Source: JBQTGK01 sp052400665 (GTDB lineage: Bacteria > Bacteroidota > Bacteroidia > Bacteroidales > Marinifilaceae). From it: a DNA stretch of 64,000 bases. A program made the translations under genes and the position numbers. Location: the NCBI GenBank assembly GCA_052400665.1, contig JBQTGK010000002.1; one strand, written 5' to 3'. The notes below the pieces were generated by a model, which searched no databases, had not been told where the DNA came from, and worked only from the letters and a program-made list of their open reading frames with translations. Positions 52,892 to 61,366 of this stretch are shown here, in pieces. The number at the start of each line of letters is the position of its first letter. Position 1 is the first letter of the stretch.

Positions 52892-53464
52892 TTACTCATC
52901 TAAAGACCAACTGTAGATTAAAGAGGCATCTCCCGTAAAATCTTTTTCTCGGTCAATTTCTGTTTGACTTTCAAATTCATCTCCAAAACGTTCAAAAGCA
53001 CTCACAAAGCCAAAATCTCTATCAGGAATATCATTTAATATCTTCCCAATCATCGAAACGGATTTTTTTGATATTATTAACCATGGAACTGTAGCAGCTC
53101 CAACAATATCGGTCACGATTCCGAAAGCATCACCCGCAATACCACTTTCAATTTCTTTTAAAATGGCTCCCAGGTCTCTTTGTGATTTTCGGGTGTGTCT
53201 AAGATAGATATGAACATTCAATTCTCTATCGGCAGGCATTTCCCTGCTTAAAATAAATAATCCCTCCGAACCCAGGTCCTGAGTGTCAAAGAAGTATTCA
53301 TTTTCGTGTCTTTTACTTAGCTTAAATGGTTCTTGAGGAATTGTACTTACCATCATTTTATCTTGCTCTGTTGGATGATCAGCAACAATAATAAAGTATA
53401 ATTTCCAGTTTTTTTTGGGGCGGTAAATCCTGATTCCGTCAATTTCAAGTCTTATTCTACTCAT
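52892..53464 (-). CDS. Uncharacterised protein, divergent from cobalamin operon
   Basis: The ATG at 53464 (MSRIRLEIDGIRI) is preferred over an in-frame start 15 codons upstream, giving 190 aa. No signal peptide. A beta-rich N-terminal half, as in small C2- or jelly-roll-like domains (RIRLEIDGIRIYRP, WKLYFIIVADHP, FILSREMPADRELNVHIYLRH), is followed by a hydrophobic helix-forming segment (ILKEIESGIAGDAFGIVTDIVGAATVPWLIISKK) and an acidic C-terminus. No known motif or family was recognised. It is transcribed away from the cob operon across the riboswitch region, so shared control is possible but not shown. Confidence 0.65.
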   Translation of the reverse strand: MSRIRLEIDGIRIYRPKKNWKLYFIIVADHPTEQDKMMVSTIPQEPFKLSKRHENEYFFDTQDLGSEGLFILSREMPADRELNVHIYLRHTRKSQRDLGAILKEIESGIAGDAFGIVTDIVGAATVPWLIISKKSVSMIGKILNDIPDRDFGFVSAFERFGDEFESQTEIDREKDFTGDASLIYSWSLDE

Positions 53465-53671
53465 AGTATTAGTATTTAACGTATTATAAATATATAAAAT
53501 GTTTTTCATTTGTTTATTGTTAATATGTATTAAGTAATTTAATATGTTCTCGGACAGATATTAAGAGTTTGTTTTCTGATAAGACTAAGATATTCAGTCT
53601 GATAAGTTTTTTGCTAAATATGGGAGGTATTTTGTTTGGGATCAGGTCAATAATTCTCAAATTAAAAATCA

Positions 53672-53679
53672 TACATTTG
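53672..53679 (+). promoter_or_regulatory. Candidate -7 element of the cobalamin operon
   Basis: TACATTTG matches TAnnTTTG. Transcription would begin a few bases before the riboswitch core. No clear TTG -33 box was found at the usual spacing. Confidence 0.45.
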
Positions 53680-53704
53680 TTGTGTGATTTGGCAATATCA
53701 GATT

Positions 53705-53862
53705 GTAAGATCTGTTATTAAAGAGGGAATTCGGTTGAAGTCCGGAACTGTACCCGCAGCTGTAATCTCTATACCAAACTCTACTGTATTATGTCACTGT
53801 ATCTCATGAGAGATATGGGAAGGCGCAGCAAGAGGGAGAGAGTCAGAAAACCTGCCTTATAA
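53705..53862 (+). promoter_or_regulatory. Cobalamin (AdoCbl-type) riboswitch
   Basis: The B12-box pattern is clear: GGGAATTCGGTTGAAGTCC (53724-53742), then the core CTGTACCCGCAGCTGTAA, a long variable arm, GCGCAGCAAGAGGGAG, and the closing CAGAAAACCTGCC (53843-53855). These are the conserved pieces of the cobalamin riboswitch. It lies about 270 bases ahead of the first cob gene and should shut down the operon when cobalamin is plentiful. Which subclass (AdoCbl or MeCbl) was not determined. Confidence 0.95.
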
Positions 53863-53943
53863 ATTGTTGTTTAATCGATACTTTCGGGAATAAAAGTAGG
53901 ATTATAAGAAAATAAATGTGTCCACGCTTGTGGAACATGCTGA

Positions 53944-53984
53944 TTTTAGCAAAACAAACACCAGTTTTGTTGATATTGCTAAAA
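53944..53984 (+). promoter_or_regulatory. Long leader hairpin downstream of riboswitch, expression-platform candidate
   Basis: Outer stem TTTTAGCAA / TTGCTAAAA and inner stem AACAAA / TTTGTT fold into one interrupted hairpin between the aptamer and cobI. It is not followed by a good T tract, so it is not a plain intrinsic terminator. A nearby smaller CCAC/GTGG hairpin (53922-53934) could compete. Confidence 0.45.
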
Positions 53985-54134
53985 CAACAGCTGAATTTCT
54001 TTTTGATCTGTCATAATTCTTTTTTCGCTTAAATTTCAATTCAACTTAATTAAAATATAAAGACAATTTTTTGTTTGCTTATACATAAACTGTTGTTTAA
54101 CAGATATGTATCTTCAAGCTGAATAGTAAAAGAT

Positions 54135-54848
54135 ATGATTGAACAAAAAGGGAAGGTTATTGGAGTTGCTCTTGGTCCGGGAGATCCTGATTTAATTACA
54201 ATAAAAGCTTTAAAATGCTTGCAAAGTGCAGAGAAAATTTATTTTCCGGCTACTACAGGTCCAAAAGGAGAAATAAGTAGTTTTTCTTTGCTGATTTTAA
54301 AACAATTAAATTTGGAAGAATCCAGGTTTGTGCCTGTAAATGTTCCAATGAGCAAGGATAGAACACTTGCCGAAAAAGCTTATTCAGATTTATACCTTAA
54401 AATAGAACAGGATGTAAAAGTCGGTAAACAGGTTGCTGTTGTAAGCGAAGGAGACATTTCTTTTTTTAGTACATTTTCATATTTGTTAAATGATTTAAAT
54501 AAGAATCAAATAAATTTTGAAATGATTCCGGGAGTACCTGCCTTTATTTTAGGTGGTTCGATAGGGAAATTACCTCTTGTCACCTTGCAGGATAAGCTAA
54601 CAGTAGCTCCTGATATTAAGAATGAAGAAGAGTTAAAGTTTTTATTAAAACAAAATGAGACTCTTGTTTTAATGAAAATGTCGAAAATTCGCGATTGGAT
54701 TAAAGAATATATCGAACAAAATAAATTTCAGTTTTTTTACGGCGAATATTTGGGAACTAAAAAACAGTATACTTGTAAGGATATTGATAGTTTGAGAGAC
54801 AGAAAGATTCCTTACTTCGCCATTTTAATTTTTTACGGAAACAAATAA
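54135..54848 (+). CDS. cobI: Precorrin-2 / cobalt-factor II C20-methyltransferase
   Basis: 237 aa. It starts with the SAM-methyltransferase pattern GVALGPGDPDLITIKALKCLQ and has the later VVSEGDISFFSTF and MIPGVPAFILGG segments of the CobI/CbiL family. It adds the C-20 methyl group to the corrin precursor. First gene of the riboswitch-controlled operon; six bases separate it from the fused cobJ gene. CobI and CbiL cannot be told apart by sequence alone, but the presence of CbiG and CbiD downstream favours the cobalt-first (CbiL) role. Confidence 0.92.
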   Translation: MIEQKGKVIGVALGPGDPDLITIKALKCLQSAEKIYFPATTGPKGEISSFSLLILKQLNLEESRFVPVNVPMSKDRTLAEKAYSDLYLKIEQDVKVGKQVAVVSEGDISFFSTFSYLLNDLNKNQINFEMIPGVPAFILGGSIGKLPLVTLQDKLTVAPDIKNEEELKFLLKQNETLVLMKMSKIRDWIKEYIEQNKFQFFYGEYLGTKKQYTCKDIDSLRDRKIPYFAILIFYGNK

Positions 54849-54854
54849 AATATC

Positions 54855-56258
54855 ATGCCAAATACTTTAGGAAAAATTACTGTTGCAGGATTAGGACCAG
54901 GAAGTCCTGAAATGTTTTTAAATCCGGCCATTGATGCAATAAGAGATGCTGATGTAGTAATCGGTTATAAATATTATTTTAGGTTTATAGAAAGTTTTTT
55001 AAAAGAAGGAACTGAGTGCATGGATACTGGAATGAGACAGGAAGTGCAACGTGCAGAAAAGGCTTTTGAATTAGCAGAACAAGGGAAAGATGTGGTGGTT
55101 ATAAGTTCTGGTGATGCCGGAATTTATGGAATGGCATCTTTGGTATTCGAAATGGCGGAGAAAACAGAATCGAAAGTGGAATTAAATGTGATTCCCGGAA
55201 TTTCGGCATTTCAGGCAGCTGCTGCTAAATTAGGCGCTCCTTTAAGTCATGATTTAGTATTGCTTTCTCTTTCGGATTTACTTACTGATTTTACGTTGAT
55301 AGAAAAGCGCATGAAAGCCGCTGCTATGGGCGATTTTGTGACTGCAATCTACAATCCTAAAAGTAAAAAAAGATACTGGCAATTGTATCGTCTTAGAGAG
55401 TTGTTTTTAGAAGAGAGAGATGGCACAACACCTGTGGCAATAGTTCGACAGGCAGCTCGTGAAGAAGAAGAAATAACCTTAACTAATTTGCAAGATTTTG
55501 ATCCTGAAATTGTAGATATGTTCTCTGTTGTTATCATTGGAAATTCGCAGAGTTATATTTCCGGAGATCGATTTATTACGCCGCGAGGTTACTACAGTAA
55601 AGAAAAGCAAAATGGCCGTCCGGGACCATTAATTATGCAGGAAAGTTTTAGAACAATTGCGGCAGAATTAAAAGGAATGGATTTGCCATTAGAAACAAAA
55701 TGGATGCTTCTGCATTGTATACACACATCAGCAGATTTTGAGTTGGCTAAAATTCTTAAGGTTCAAAATAATGCAGCGCCAAAATTGAACGAATATCTTC
55801 AAAAAGGAGGAGTAATAATTACCGATGTAACCATGGCAAAATCGGGTATTCGTAAGAAAACCTGCGAGCGTTTAGGTATTGAGGTAAAATGTTACTTGCA
55901 TGATCCACGAACTATGGATTTGGCCGAAAAGCATGGAATAACACGTACACAAGCAGGAATTCGATTGGCAGTAGAAGAACACCCCGATGCATTGTATGTA
56001 TTTGGTAATGCACCAACAGCTTTAATTGAGTTGACAGATTTAATGCGTAGTAAAAATATACAACCTGCAGGAGTAATAGCAGCACCAGTAGGATTTGTAA
56101 ATGTGAAAGAATCGAAACACAGAGTAAAAAGTTTTAAAAATCTAGCGGCAGTTATTATCGATGGTCGAAAAGGAGGATCTACACTGGCAGCGACTATTGT
56201 AAATGCTATTTTGAGTTTAGAAGATGCTTACGATTTAAAACCTGGAAGAGATGTATAA
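54855..56258 (+). CDS. cobJ-cbiC: Fused precorrin-3B C17-methyltransferase and precorrin-8X methylmutase
   Basis: 467 aa in two domains. Residues 1-250 are a CobJ/CbiH methyltransferase (VAGLGPGSPEMF, DTGMRQEVQRA, ISSGDAGIYGMA, VIPGISAFQAAAAKLGAPL). From about 256 to 467 is a CobH/CbiC-type mutase with its catalytic H290 in HCIHTSADFE, then TDVTMAKSGI and FGNAPTALIEL. It thus joins ring contraction with the C-11 to C-12 methyl shift that comes at the end of the pathway. It overlaps the next gene by eight bases. The fusion is intact with no frameshift. Confidence 0.95.
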   Translation: MPNTLGKITVAGLGPGSPEMFLNPAIDAIRDADVVIGYKYYFRFIESFLKEGTECMDTGMRQEVQRAEKAFELAEQGKDVVVISSGDAGIYGMASLVFEMAEKTESKVELNVIPGISAFQAAAAKLGAPLSHDLVLLSLSDLLTDFTLIEKRMKAAAMGDFVTAIYNPKSKKRYWQLYRLRELFLEERDGTTPVAIVRQAAREEEEITLTNLQDFDPEIVDMFSVVIIGNSQSYISGDRFITPRGYYSKEKQNGRPGPLIMQESFRTIAAELKGMDLPLETKWMLLHCIHTSADFELAKILKVQNNAAPKLNEYLQKGGVIITDVTMAKSGIRKKTCERLGIEVKCYLHDPRTMDLAEKHGITRTQAGIRLAVEEHPDALYVFGNAPTALIELTDLMRSKNIQPAGVIAAPVGFVNVKESKHRVKSFKNLAAVIIDGRKGGSTLAATIVNAILSLEDAYDLKPGRDV

Positions 56259-57450
56259 TTTCTACATTATTGGCATACCCGATAAAATGGAAGTGAGCCT
56301 TTCTGCTGAAGTAAAAGAAGTGCTGAAAAGTCAGCGCTATTTTTCAGGCGGAAAGCGTCATCGCGATTTGGTAGCTAAATATTTACCTAAAAATGCCCAA
56401 TGGATTGATATTGCTGTTCCTCTGGAAGGTACTTTTAAGGCCTATGAGAAAATTGATGAGCCAATTGTTGTTATCGCATCGGGCGATCCCTTATTTTTTG
56501 GTATTGGAAATACGATTAAGCGCAGATTTCCAGAAGCTAAAATGAAAGTCTATTCTTATTTTAATAGTCTGCAATTATTGGCGCAAGAGTTTCAATTGGC
56601 TTACGGAGAAATGTGTATTTGTACGCTTACCGGAAGAGATTGGGTAAATTTAGATCAGGAATTAATTCGAGGCAAGAAAGTTATTGGTGTTTTAACCGAT
56701 AAGAAAAAAACGCCATCTACCATAGCAAAAAGAATGCTCGATGTAGGATTCGACAACTATAAAATGATTGTTGGTGCTAAATTAGGAGGAGAAGACCAAT
56801 ATTGTACCGAATTGTCTTTAGATGAGGCTATAAATAGAGATTTTTCTCATCCCAATTGTTTAATTCTTATACAGCAACGAGCCATTAAAAGAACTTTGGG
56901 TATCCACGAAAAGGATTTTTACATATTAAATGGACGCCCTAAAATGATTACTAAACGTAGTATTCGTTTAAATTCTATTTCTTTTTTAAACTTAAACGAA
57001 GCTAAACATCTGTGGGATGTTGGCTATTGCACGGGCTCTATTTCTATTGAAGCCAAACAGTATGCACCTCATTTGCAGGTAACAGCTTTTGAGCGAAGAG
57101 AGGAGTCGAAAGGACTTTTGAAATTAAATCAACGAAAGTTTTGTGTGCCCGGAATTGTAGGTATTCACAATGACTTTTTTAATATAGATTTAGCGGAAAT
57201 TGATAGGCCTGATCGTATTTTTATTGGCGGACATGGTGGTAGATTAGCAGAAATGATGCGAAAACTACACGCAGTTATAGAAAATAATGGAATTATAGTT
57301 TTTAATACGGTAAGTGAATCCACAAAGCAAGATTTTCTGAATGCAGTTAAAGATTTAAAAATGGAGATAAGCGATCAGATGAGTATCCAGCAAGATAATC
57401 ATAATCCGATTGTGATTTTCCAGGCGAAAAAAATTGTGCAGAACATATAA
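56251..57450 (+). CDS. cobL: Precorrin-6Y C5,15-methyltransferase (CbiE + CbiT)
   Basis: 399 aa, the normal CobL two-domain size. CbiE domain about 1-210 (VVIASGDPLFFGIGNTI); CbiT domain about 240-395, with the Rossmann SAM loop D256-VGYCTGS in place of the usual DxGxGxG, so the central glycine is C260; FIGGHGGRL is intact. It methylates C-5 and C-15 and decarboxylates the C-12 acetate. It starts eight bases inside the cobJ-cbiC stop region. The glycine-to-cysteine change is probably a lineage variant, not inactivation. Confidence 0.93.
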   Translation: MYNFYIIGIPDKMEVSLSAEVKEVLKSQRYFSGGKRHRDLVAKYLPKNAQWIDIAVPLEGTFKAYEKIDEPIVVIASGDPLFFGIGNTIKRRFPEAKMKVYSYFNSLQLLAQEFQLAYGEMCICTLTGRDWVNLDQELIRGKKVIGVLTDKKKTPSTIAKRMLDVGFDNYKMIVGAKLGGEDQYCTELSLDEAINRDFSHPNCLILIQQRAIKRTLGIHEKDFYILNGRPKMITKRSIRLNSISFLNLNEAKHLWDVGYCTGSISIEAKQYAPHLQVTAFERREESKGLLKLNQRKFCVPGIVGIHNDFFNIDLAEIDRPDRIFIGGHGGRLAEMMRKLHAVIENNGIIVFNTVSESTKQDFLNAVKDLKMEISDQMSIQQDNHNPIVIFQAKKIVQNI

Positions 57451-57517
57451 GAAGTATAGAAAATAAAGGAATTTATAAAACTGTTAGCTGCAGGCTAGTG
57501 GTTAAAAGTAAAAATAT

Positions 57518-59350
57518 ATGAGCAATACAGTACTTATTATCAATAACCGTTTTGCAGTAGCAACGGCAGAAAGAATTGCAGCTAAAATGGAAAAAAGTTT
57601 GATTGTTTCGGTAGCTGGATATCCTGGAAGCGAAAAGATTGCTTCCATACAAGATTATTTAAAAGAGAAGTTTCAAGAGATCGATTTGTTGGTTTTTATT
57701 GGTGCAATGGGAATTTGTGTGAGAAGCATAGCTCCTTTTATTAAAGATAAAGCTACAGATCCTGCAGTAATTAATTTGGATGTGAATGGTAAATTTGTGC
57801 AGTCGGTATTATCAGGACACAAAGGTGGAGCCAACGAGTATGCAAAGCAAATTGCTGCAATTGTAAACGGAACTGCAATCATTACCACAGCAAGCGATAC
57901 ATTAAATTTATGGCCTCTGGATATATTTGGCAGAGATTATAATTGGACAAATGAGTATCAGAATTCTACAGAGAATGATTTTATTGCAGCTTTTGTAAAT
58001 AAAAAGCAAACAGCGCTTTTGCTAGATGTTAAAAATGAAGGAACAGATGAACTACTAGCTTCTTGTCCTGATTTTGTAGAGGTATTTTATAATTTCGGCG
58101 ATATTAAACAAGAGGATTTTGATTTGCTGATAGCTGTGAGTCCTGGAGTTTATAAAAGCAATATTCCGACCTTATTTTATCGACCTAAGTGCATTGTTGT
58201 AGGAACAGGAGCACAAAAAGGAATTCATGTTGAGGCATTCGAAAAAGAATTGAAAGCTTGTTTTGCTGCTAATTATCTTGCTTTTTCATCTTTAAAAAGT
58301 ATTCATAGTATTACCGTAAAAGCCGAAGAGGAAGCTTATAAAAAGTTTAGTGAAACCACGAATCTAAACTTTATTACTTATACAGCCGAACAATTAAACG
58401 AGAAAAAAGAGGAAGTAAGCTATTCGGCGGCAGCACACAAAGAGGTGGGAGCCGTAAATGTATCCGAAGCATCGGCTTTACTGGCAAGTGGAGCAACTTC
58501 TTTATTGCAAACCAAAAGCAAACATGTTGATAATAATGGCAAGCATTTTACCTTAGCTCTGGCAATGGATGCATTGCAGGAAAGAAAAGGTGAGATATTT
58601 ATTGTAGGTGCTGGCCCGGGTGCTCCCGATTTGGTTTCTGTTCGTGGAATGAATTTGCTAAAAAAAGCAGATTTAATTTTATATGCAGGAAGCCTTGTTC
58701 CTCGTGAATTAACCGATTATGGAAAAGCATCCTGTGTAATTAGAAATTCGGCTGATCTTACTCTAGAAGAGCAATTCGATGTAATGAAAAAACATTACGA
58801 TGAAGGAGGATTAGTTGTGCGTTTGCATACCGGAGATCCTTGTATTTATGGTGCTATACAGGAGCAAATGAACTTTTTCGATAAATACAATATGCAATAC
58901 GAAATAGTACCGGGTATTTCATCGTTTCAGGCAGCAGCAGCTCGCTTAAAATCGCAGTTTACGATTCCCGAAAAAGTACAATCAATTATTTTAACCCGAG
59001 GAGAAGGAAGAACTCCAATGCCTCCTCGTGAACAGTTGTCGGAATTTGCAAAGTTTCAATCTACCATCTGTTTATTCCTGAGCGTTACTTTGGTTGAGAA
59101 ATTGCAGAAAGACTTATTGGTAGGATATCCTGAAGATACTCCTGTGGCAGTTTGTCATAAATTAACCTGGAAAGAGGAGAAAATATGGCGAGGAAAATTG
59201 AAAGATTTGGTAAAAATAGTAAAGGAGAATAAATTATCCTTAACTGTTATGATTGTGGTAGGAGAAGCTATTGGTAACCGTAAAAACAGATCATTACTTT
59301 ACCATCCTAAATTTACACATGGCTGCCGTAAAGCAAGTGAAAATTCATAA
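57518..59350 (+). CDS. cbiG-cobM: Fused cobalt-precorrin-5A hydrolase and precorrin-4 C11-methyltransferase
   Basis: 610 aa. Residues 1-350 are CbiG (LLVFIGAMGICVRSIAPFIKDKATDPAV, VLSGHKGGANEYA, IITTASD), which opens the ring and removes acetaldehyde. From about 357 to 610 is a CobM/CbiF methyltransferase (IFIVGAGPGAPDLVSVRG, VRLHTGDPCIYGA, VPGISSFQAAAARL). The two activities act in neighbouring steps of the anaerobic route, so the fusion may pass the unstable intermediate between them. CbiG is the clearest sign that cobalt is inserted early. A 111-base gap with a hairpin separates it from the last gene. Confidence 0.95.
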   Translation: MSNTVLIINNRFAVATAERIAAKMEKSLIVSVAGYPGSEKIASIQDYLKEKFQEIDLLVFIGAMGICVRSIAPFIKDKATDPAVINLDVNGKFVQSVLSGHKGGANEYAKQIAAIVNGTAIITTASDTLNLWPLDIFGRDYNWTNEYQNSTENDFIAAFVNKKQTALLLDVKNEGTDELLASCPDFVEVFYNFGDIKQEDFDLLIAVSPGVYKSNIPTLFYRPKCIVVGTGAQKGIHVEAFEKELKACFAANYLAFSSLKSIHSITVKAEEEAYKKFSETTNLNFITYTAEQLNEKKEEVSYSAAAHKEVGAVNVSEASALLASGATSLLQTKSKHVDNNGKHFTLALAMDALQERKGEIFIVGAGPGAPDLVSVRGMNLLKKADLILYAGSLVPRELTDYGKASCVIRNSADLTLEEQFDVMKKHYDEGGLVVRLHTGDPCIYGAIQEQMNFFDKYNMQYEIVPGISSFQAAAARLKSQFTIPEKVQSIILTRGEGRTPMPPREQLSEFAKFQSTICLFLSVTLVEKLQKDLLVGYPEDTPVAVCHKLTWKEEKIWRGKLKDLVKIVKENKLSLTVMIVVGEAIGNRKNRSLLYHPKFTHGCRKASENS

Positions 59351-59386
59351 ATAAGAGCAAGTTAGCTTTTAGTGAGTAGCATTTTA

Positions 59387-59409
59387 TAACACAGGGCATT
59401 GCTCTGTGT
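59387..59409 (+). other. Hairpin between cbiG-cobM and cobK-cbiD
   Basis: Stem AACACAGGGC / GCTCTGTGTT (one G-U pair) with a 3-base loop. It has no good T tract, so it may be a weak terminator or a site that shapes the relative level of the last gene. Confidence 0.5.
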
Positions 59410-59463
59410 TTAATGTAAATGGAGTAATTAGTCCTATAAAAATAGGAGTAGAATAAACTGGTG

Positions 59464-61284
59464 ATGAAGGTATTATTATTTGGAGGAACAACAGAAGGAA
59501 AGGCTGCATCGAATTGGTTAAGTGATTTAAAAATAGAACATTTTTATTCAACAAAAACCAATTCTGGCAATTACCAGAGTAAATTTGGTATTCGTATTTG
59601 TGGAGTTATGGATACGGATAAAATTGCATTTTTTTGTAAGCAGAATAAAATTGATTTTCTTCTCGATGCTGCACATCCCTTTGCAGATGTTTTACATGCT
59701 AATATTGTTGCGGCTGCCGAAAAAATAGATTTACCTGTAGTTAGAATTGAAAGAGATACAGTTCCAAGAGTAGAAAGTGAATTTGTACATTATTGTTCCA
59801 ATATAGATGATGTATTATGTCGTTTAAAAAAGACAAAAACAAAGAAAATATTGTCCTTAATGGGAGTTAAGGCTTTGCCAGATATCCATTCTAAATTGGA
59901 CGGTGTTGATGTTTGGTACAGAATTCTTGATTTTTCATCATCCATAAAAATAGCAAAAAAAGCAGGTGTTGAAAATTCTAAATTGATTATTTCACCTGCT
60001 TTTGAAGGAATGGAATCGCAGGAAGCTTTGCTGTTATCCGAAGGTATTGAGGCCATGATAAGTAAAGAAAGTGGCTATTCGGGTTTGTTGGATCAGAAAA
60101 TGGAATTGGCAATAAAGCATAAAATTTCTTTGTTTGTTATTTCCCGTCCTAATTTGCCCGATTATACTGCAATAGTGACCAATAGAGAAGGATTGCAGAA
60201 ATTTTTAAAAGCTCAATTTGCTTTTGATCGTCAGGAGCTGGCTCCGGGTTTTACTTCAGGAAGCTGTGCTACCATATCTGCGAAAGCTGCATTGAAACTT
60301 TTGCTGGGAGAAGAAAAACAGGATGCCGAGCAAATTACCTTAGCCGACGGAGGAGTTTGTAAAATGATTTTGCACCAGAATATAAAAATAGATGATTTTG
60401 CAATTTGTTCGGTTGTTAAAAATTCGGGTGACGATCCGGATGTTACCGACGGAATGGAGATAGGTGCATGTTTAAAATGGAACAATGACAATTGTATTCG
60501 ATTTGTAAAAGGAGAAGGTGTTGGTACCGTTACGCTAAAAGGGTTGGGAATTCCTTTGGGCGAGCCAGCTATTAATCCTATCCCCCGAAAAATGATAATT
60601 TTCGAATTGGAGCAAATTTTAAAAGATTATGAGATTGATAAAGGTGTAGATGTTTCTGTTTTTGTGCCTTTGGGTAAAAAATTAGGTGCCAAAACCTTTA
60701 ATCCTAAACTTGGTATTATTGGAGGCATTTCAATTATTGGAACCACAGGACGAATAAAGCCTTATTCTTTAGATGCATACATGCAAAGTATTCGCAAGCA
60801 GGTAGATTTGGCTGTTGAGAACAAGCACAAACATATTGTTGTTAATTCGGGAGGGAGAAGTGAACGATACCTTAAAAGTACTTTTCCTGAATTAGACGAT
60901 TTGGCATTTTTGCAGTATGGAAATTTTATTGGCGAAATGCTTAAAATTATTAATGGTTCGGGAGTACAGAAAACAACAATGGGAATTATGACGGGAAAAG
61001 CGGTTAAACTGGCTGCCGGAAATCTCGATACGCATAGCAAGAAGGTGGTTCTCGATCATAATTTTTTGCAGTCTTTGGCAAAACAATGTAATTATCCCGT
61101 TAAGGTGATAAATGCTATTGGTGAGATAAAAATGGGACGAGAACTGGAAAGTATATTTTCTTTTTCGGAAGAGGAACTGTTCTTTAAAGCATTAAAAAAT
61201 AAATGTATAGATGTTTGTAGTCAGATTGTTAATGATTATGAATTTGAGCTATTGCTAATTAGTAATAAGGGAGAAATTATTTGA
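59464..61284 (+). CDS. cobK-cbiD: Fused precorrin-6A reductase and cobalt-precorrin-5B C1-methyltransferase
   Basis: ATG 59464 is taken over a GTG at 59461; 606 aa. Residues 1-245 are a CobK/CbiJ reductase (LLFGGTTEGK, LLDAAHPFADVLHANI, the later AFEGMESQEALL). From about 257 to 606 is CbiD (GFTSGSCATISAKAA, NSGDDPDVTDGMEIGA, GEGVGTVTLKGLGIPLGEPAINP). CbiD methylates C-1 in the cobalt pathway and is followed directly by the CbiJ reduction, so here two consecutive steps are on one chain. It ends the operon, and a strong bidirectional terminator lies 31 bases on. Confidence 0.95.
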   Translation: MKVLLFGGTTEGKAASNWLSDLKIEHFYSTKTNSGNYQSKFGIRICGVMDTDKIAFFCKQNKIDFLLDAAHPFADVLHANIVAAAEKIDLPVVRIERDTVPRVESEFVHYCSNIDDVLCRLKKTKTKKILSLMGVKALPDIHSKLDGVDVWYRILDFSSSIKIAKKAGVENSKLIISPAFEGMESQEALLLSEGIEAMISKESGYSGLLDQKMELAIKHKISLFVISRPNLPDYTAIVTNREGLQKFLKAQFAFDRQELAPGFTSGSCATISAKAALKLLLGEEKQDAEQITLADGGVCKMILHQNIKIDDFAICSVVKNSGDDPDVTDGMEIGACLKWNNDNCIRFVKGEGVGTVTLKGLGIPLGEPAINPIPRKMIIFELEQILKDYEIDKGVDVSVFVPLGKKLGAKTFNPKLGIIGGISIIGTTGRIKPYSLDAYMQSIRKQVDLAVENKHKHIVVNSGGRSERYLKSTFPELDDLAFLQYGNFIGEMLKIINGSGVQKTTMGIMTGKAVKLAAGNLDTHSKKVVLDHNFLQSLAKQCNYPVKVINAIGEIKMGRELESIFSFSEEELFFKALKNKCIDVCSQIVNDYEFELLLISNKGEII

Positions 61285-61310
61285 GATTGAATTAGTTCAC
61301 TTTAATAAAA

Positions 61311-61356
61311 ATAGAAAGTGCCTTAAAGAATATGATATCTTAAGGCACTTTTGGTA
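61311..61356. terminator. Bidirectional terminator after cobalamin operon
   Basis: Stem AAAGTGCCTTAA / TTAAGGCACTTT with a 13-base loop, flanked by an A-rich side and a T-rich side. It sits between cobK-cbiD and the convergent mazG gene. Confidence 0.85.
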
Positions 61357-61366
61357 TTTTATAAGT

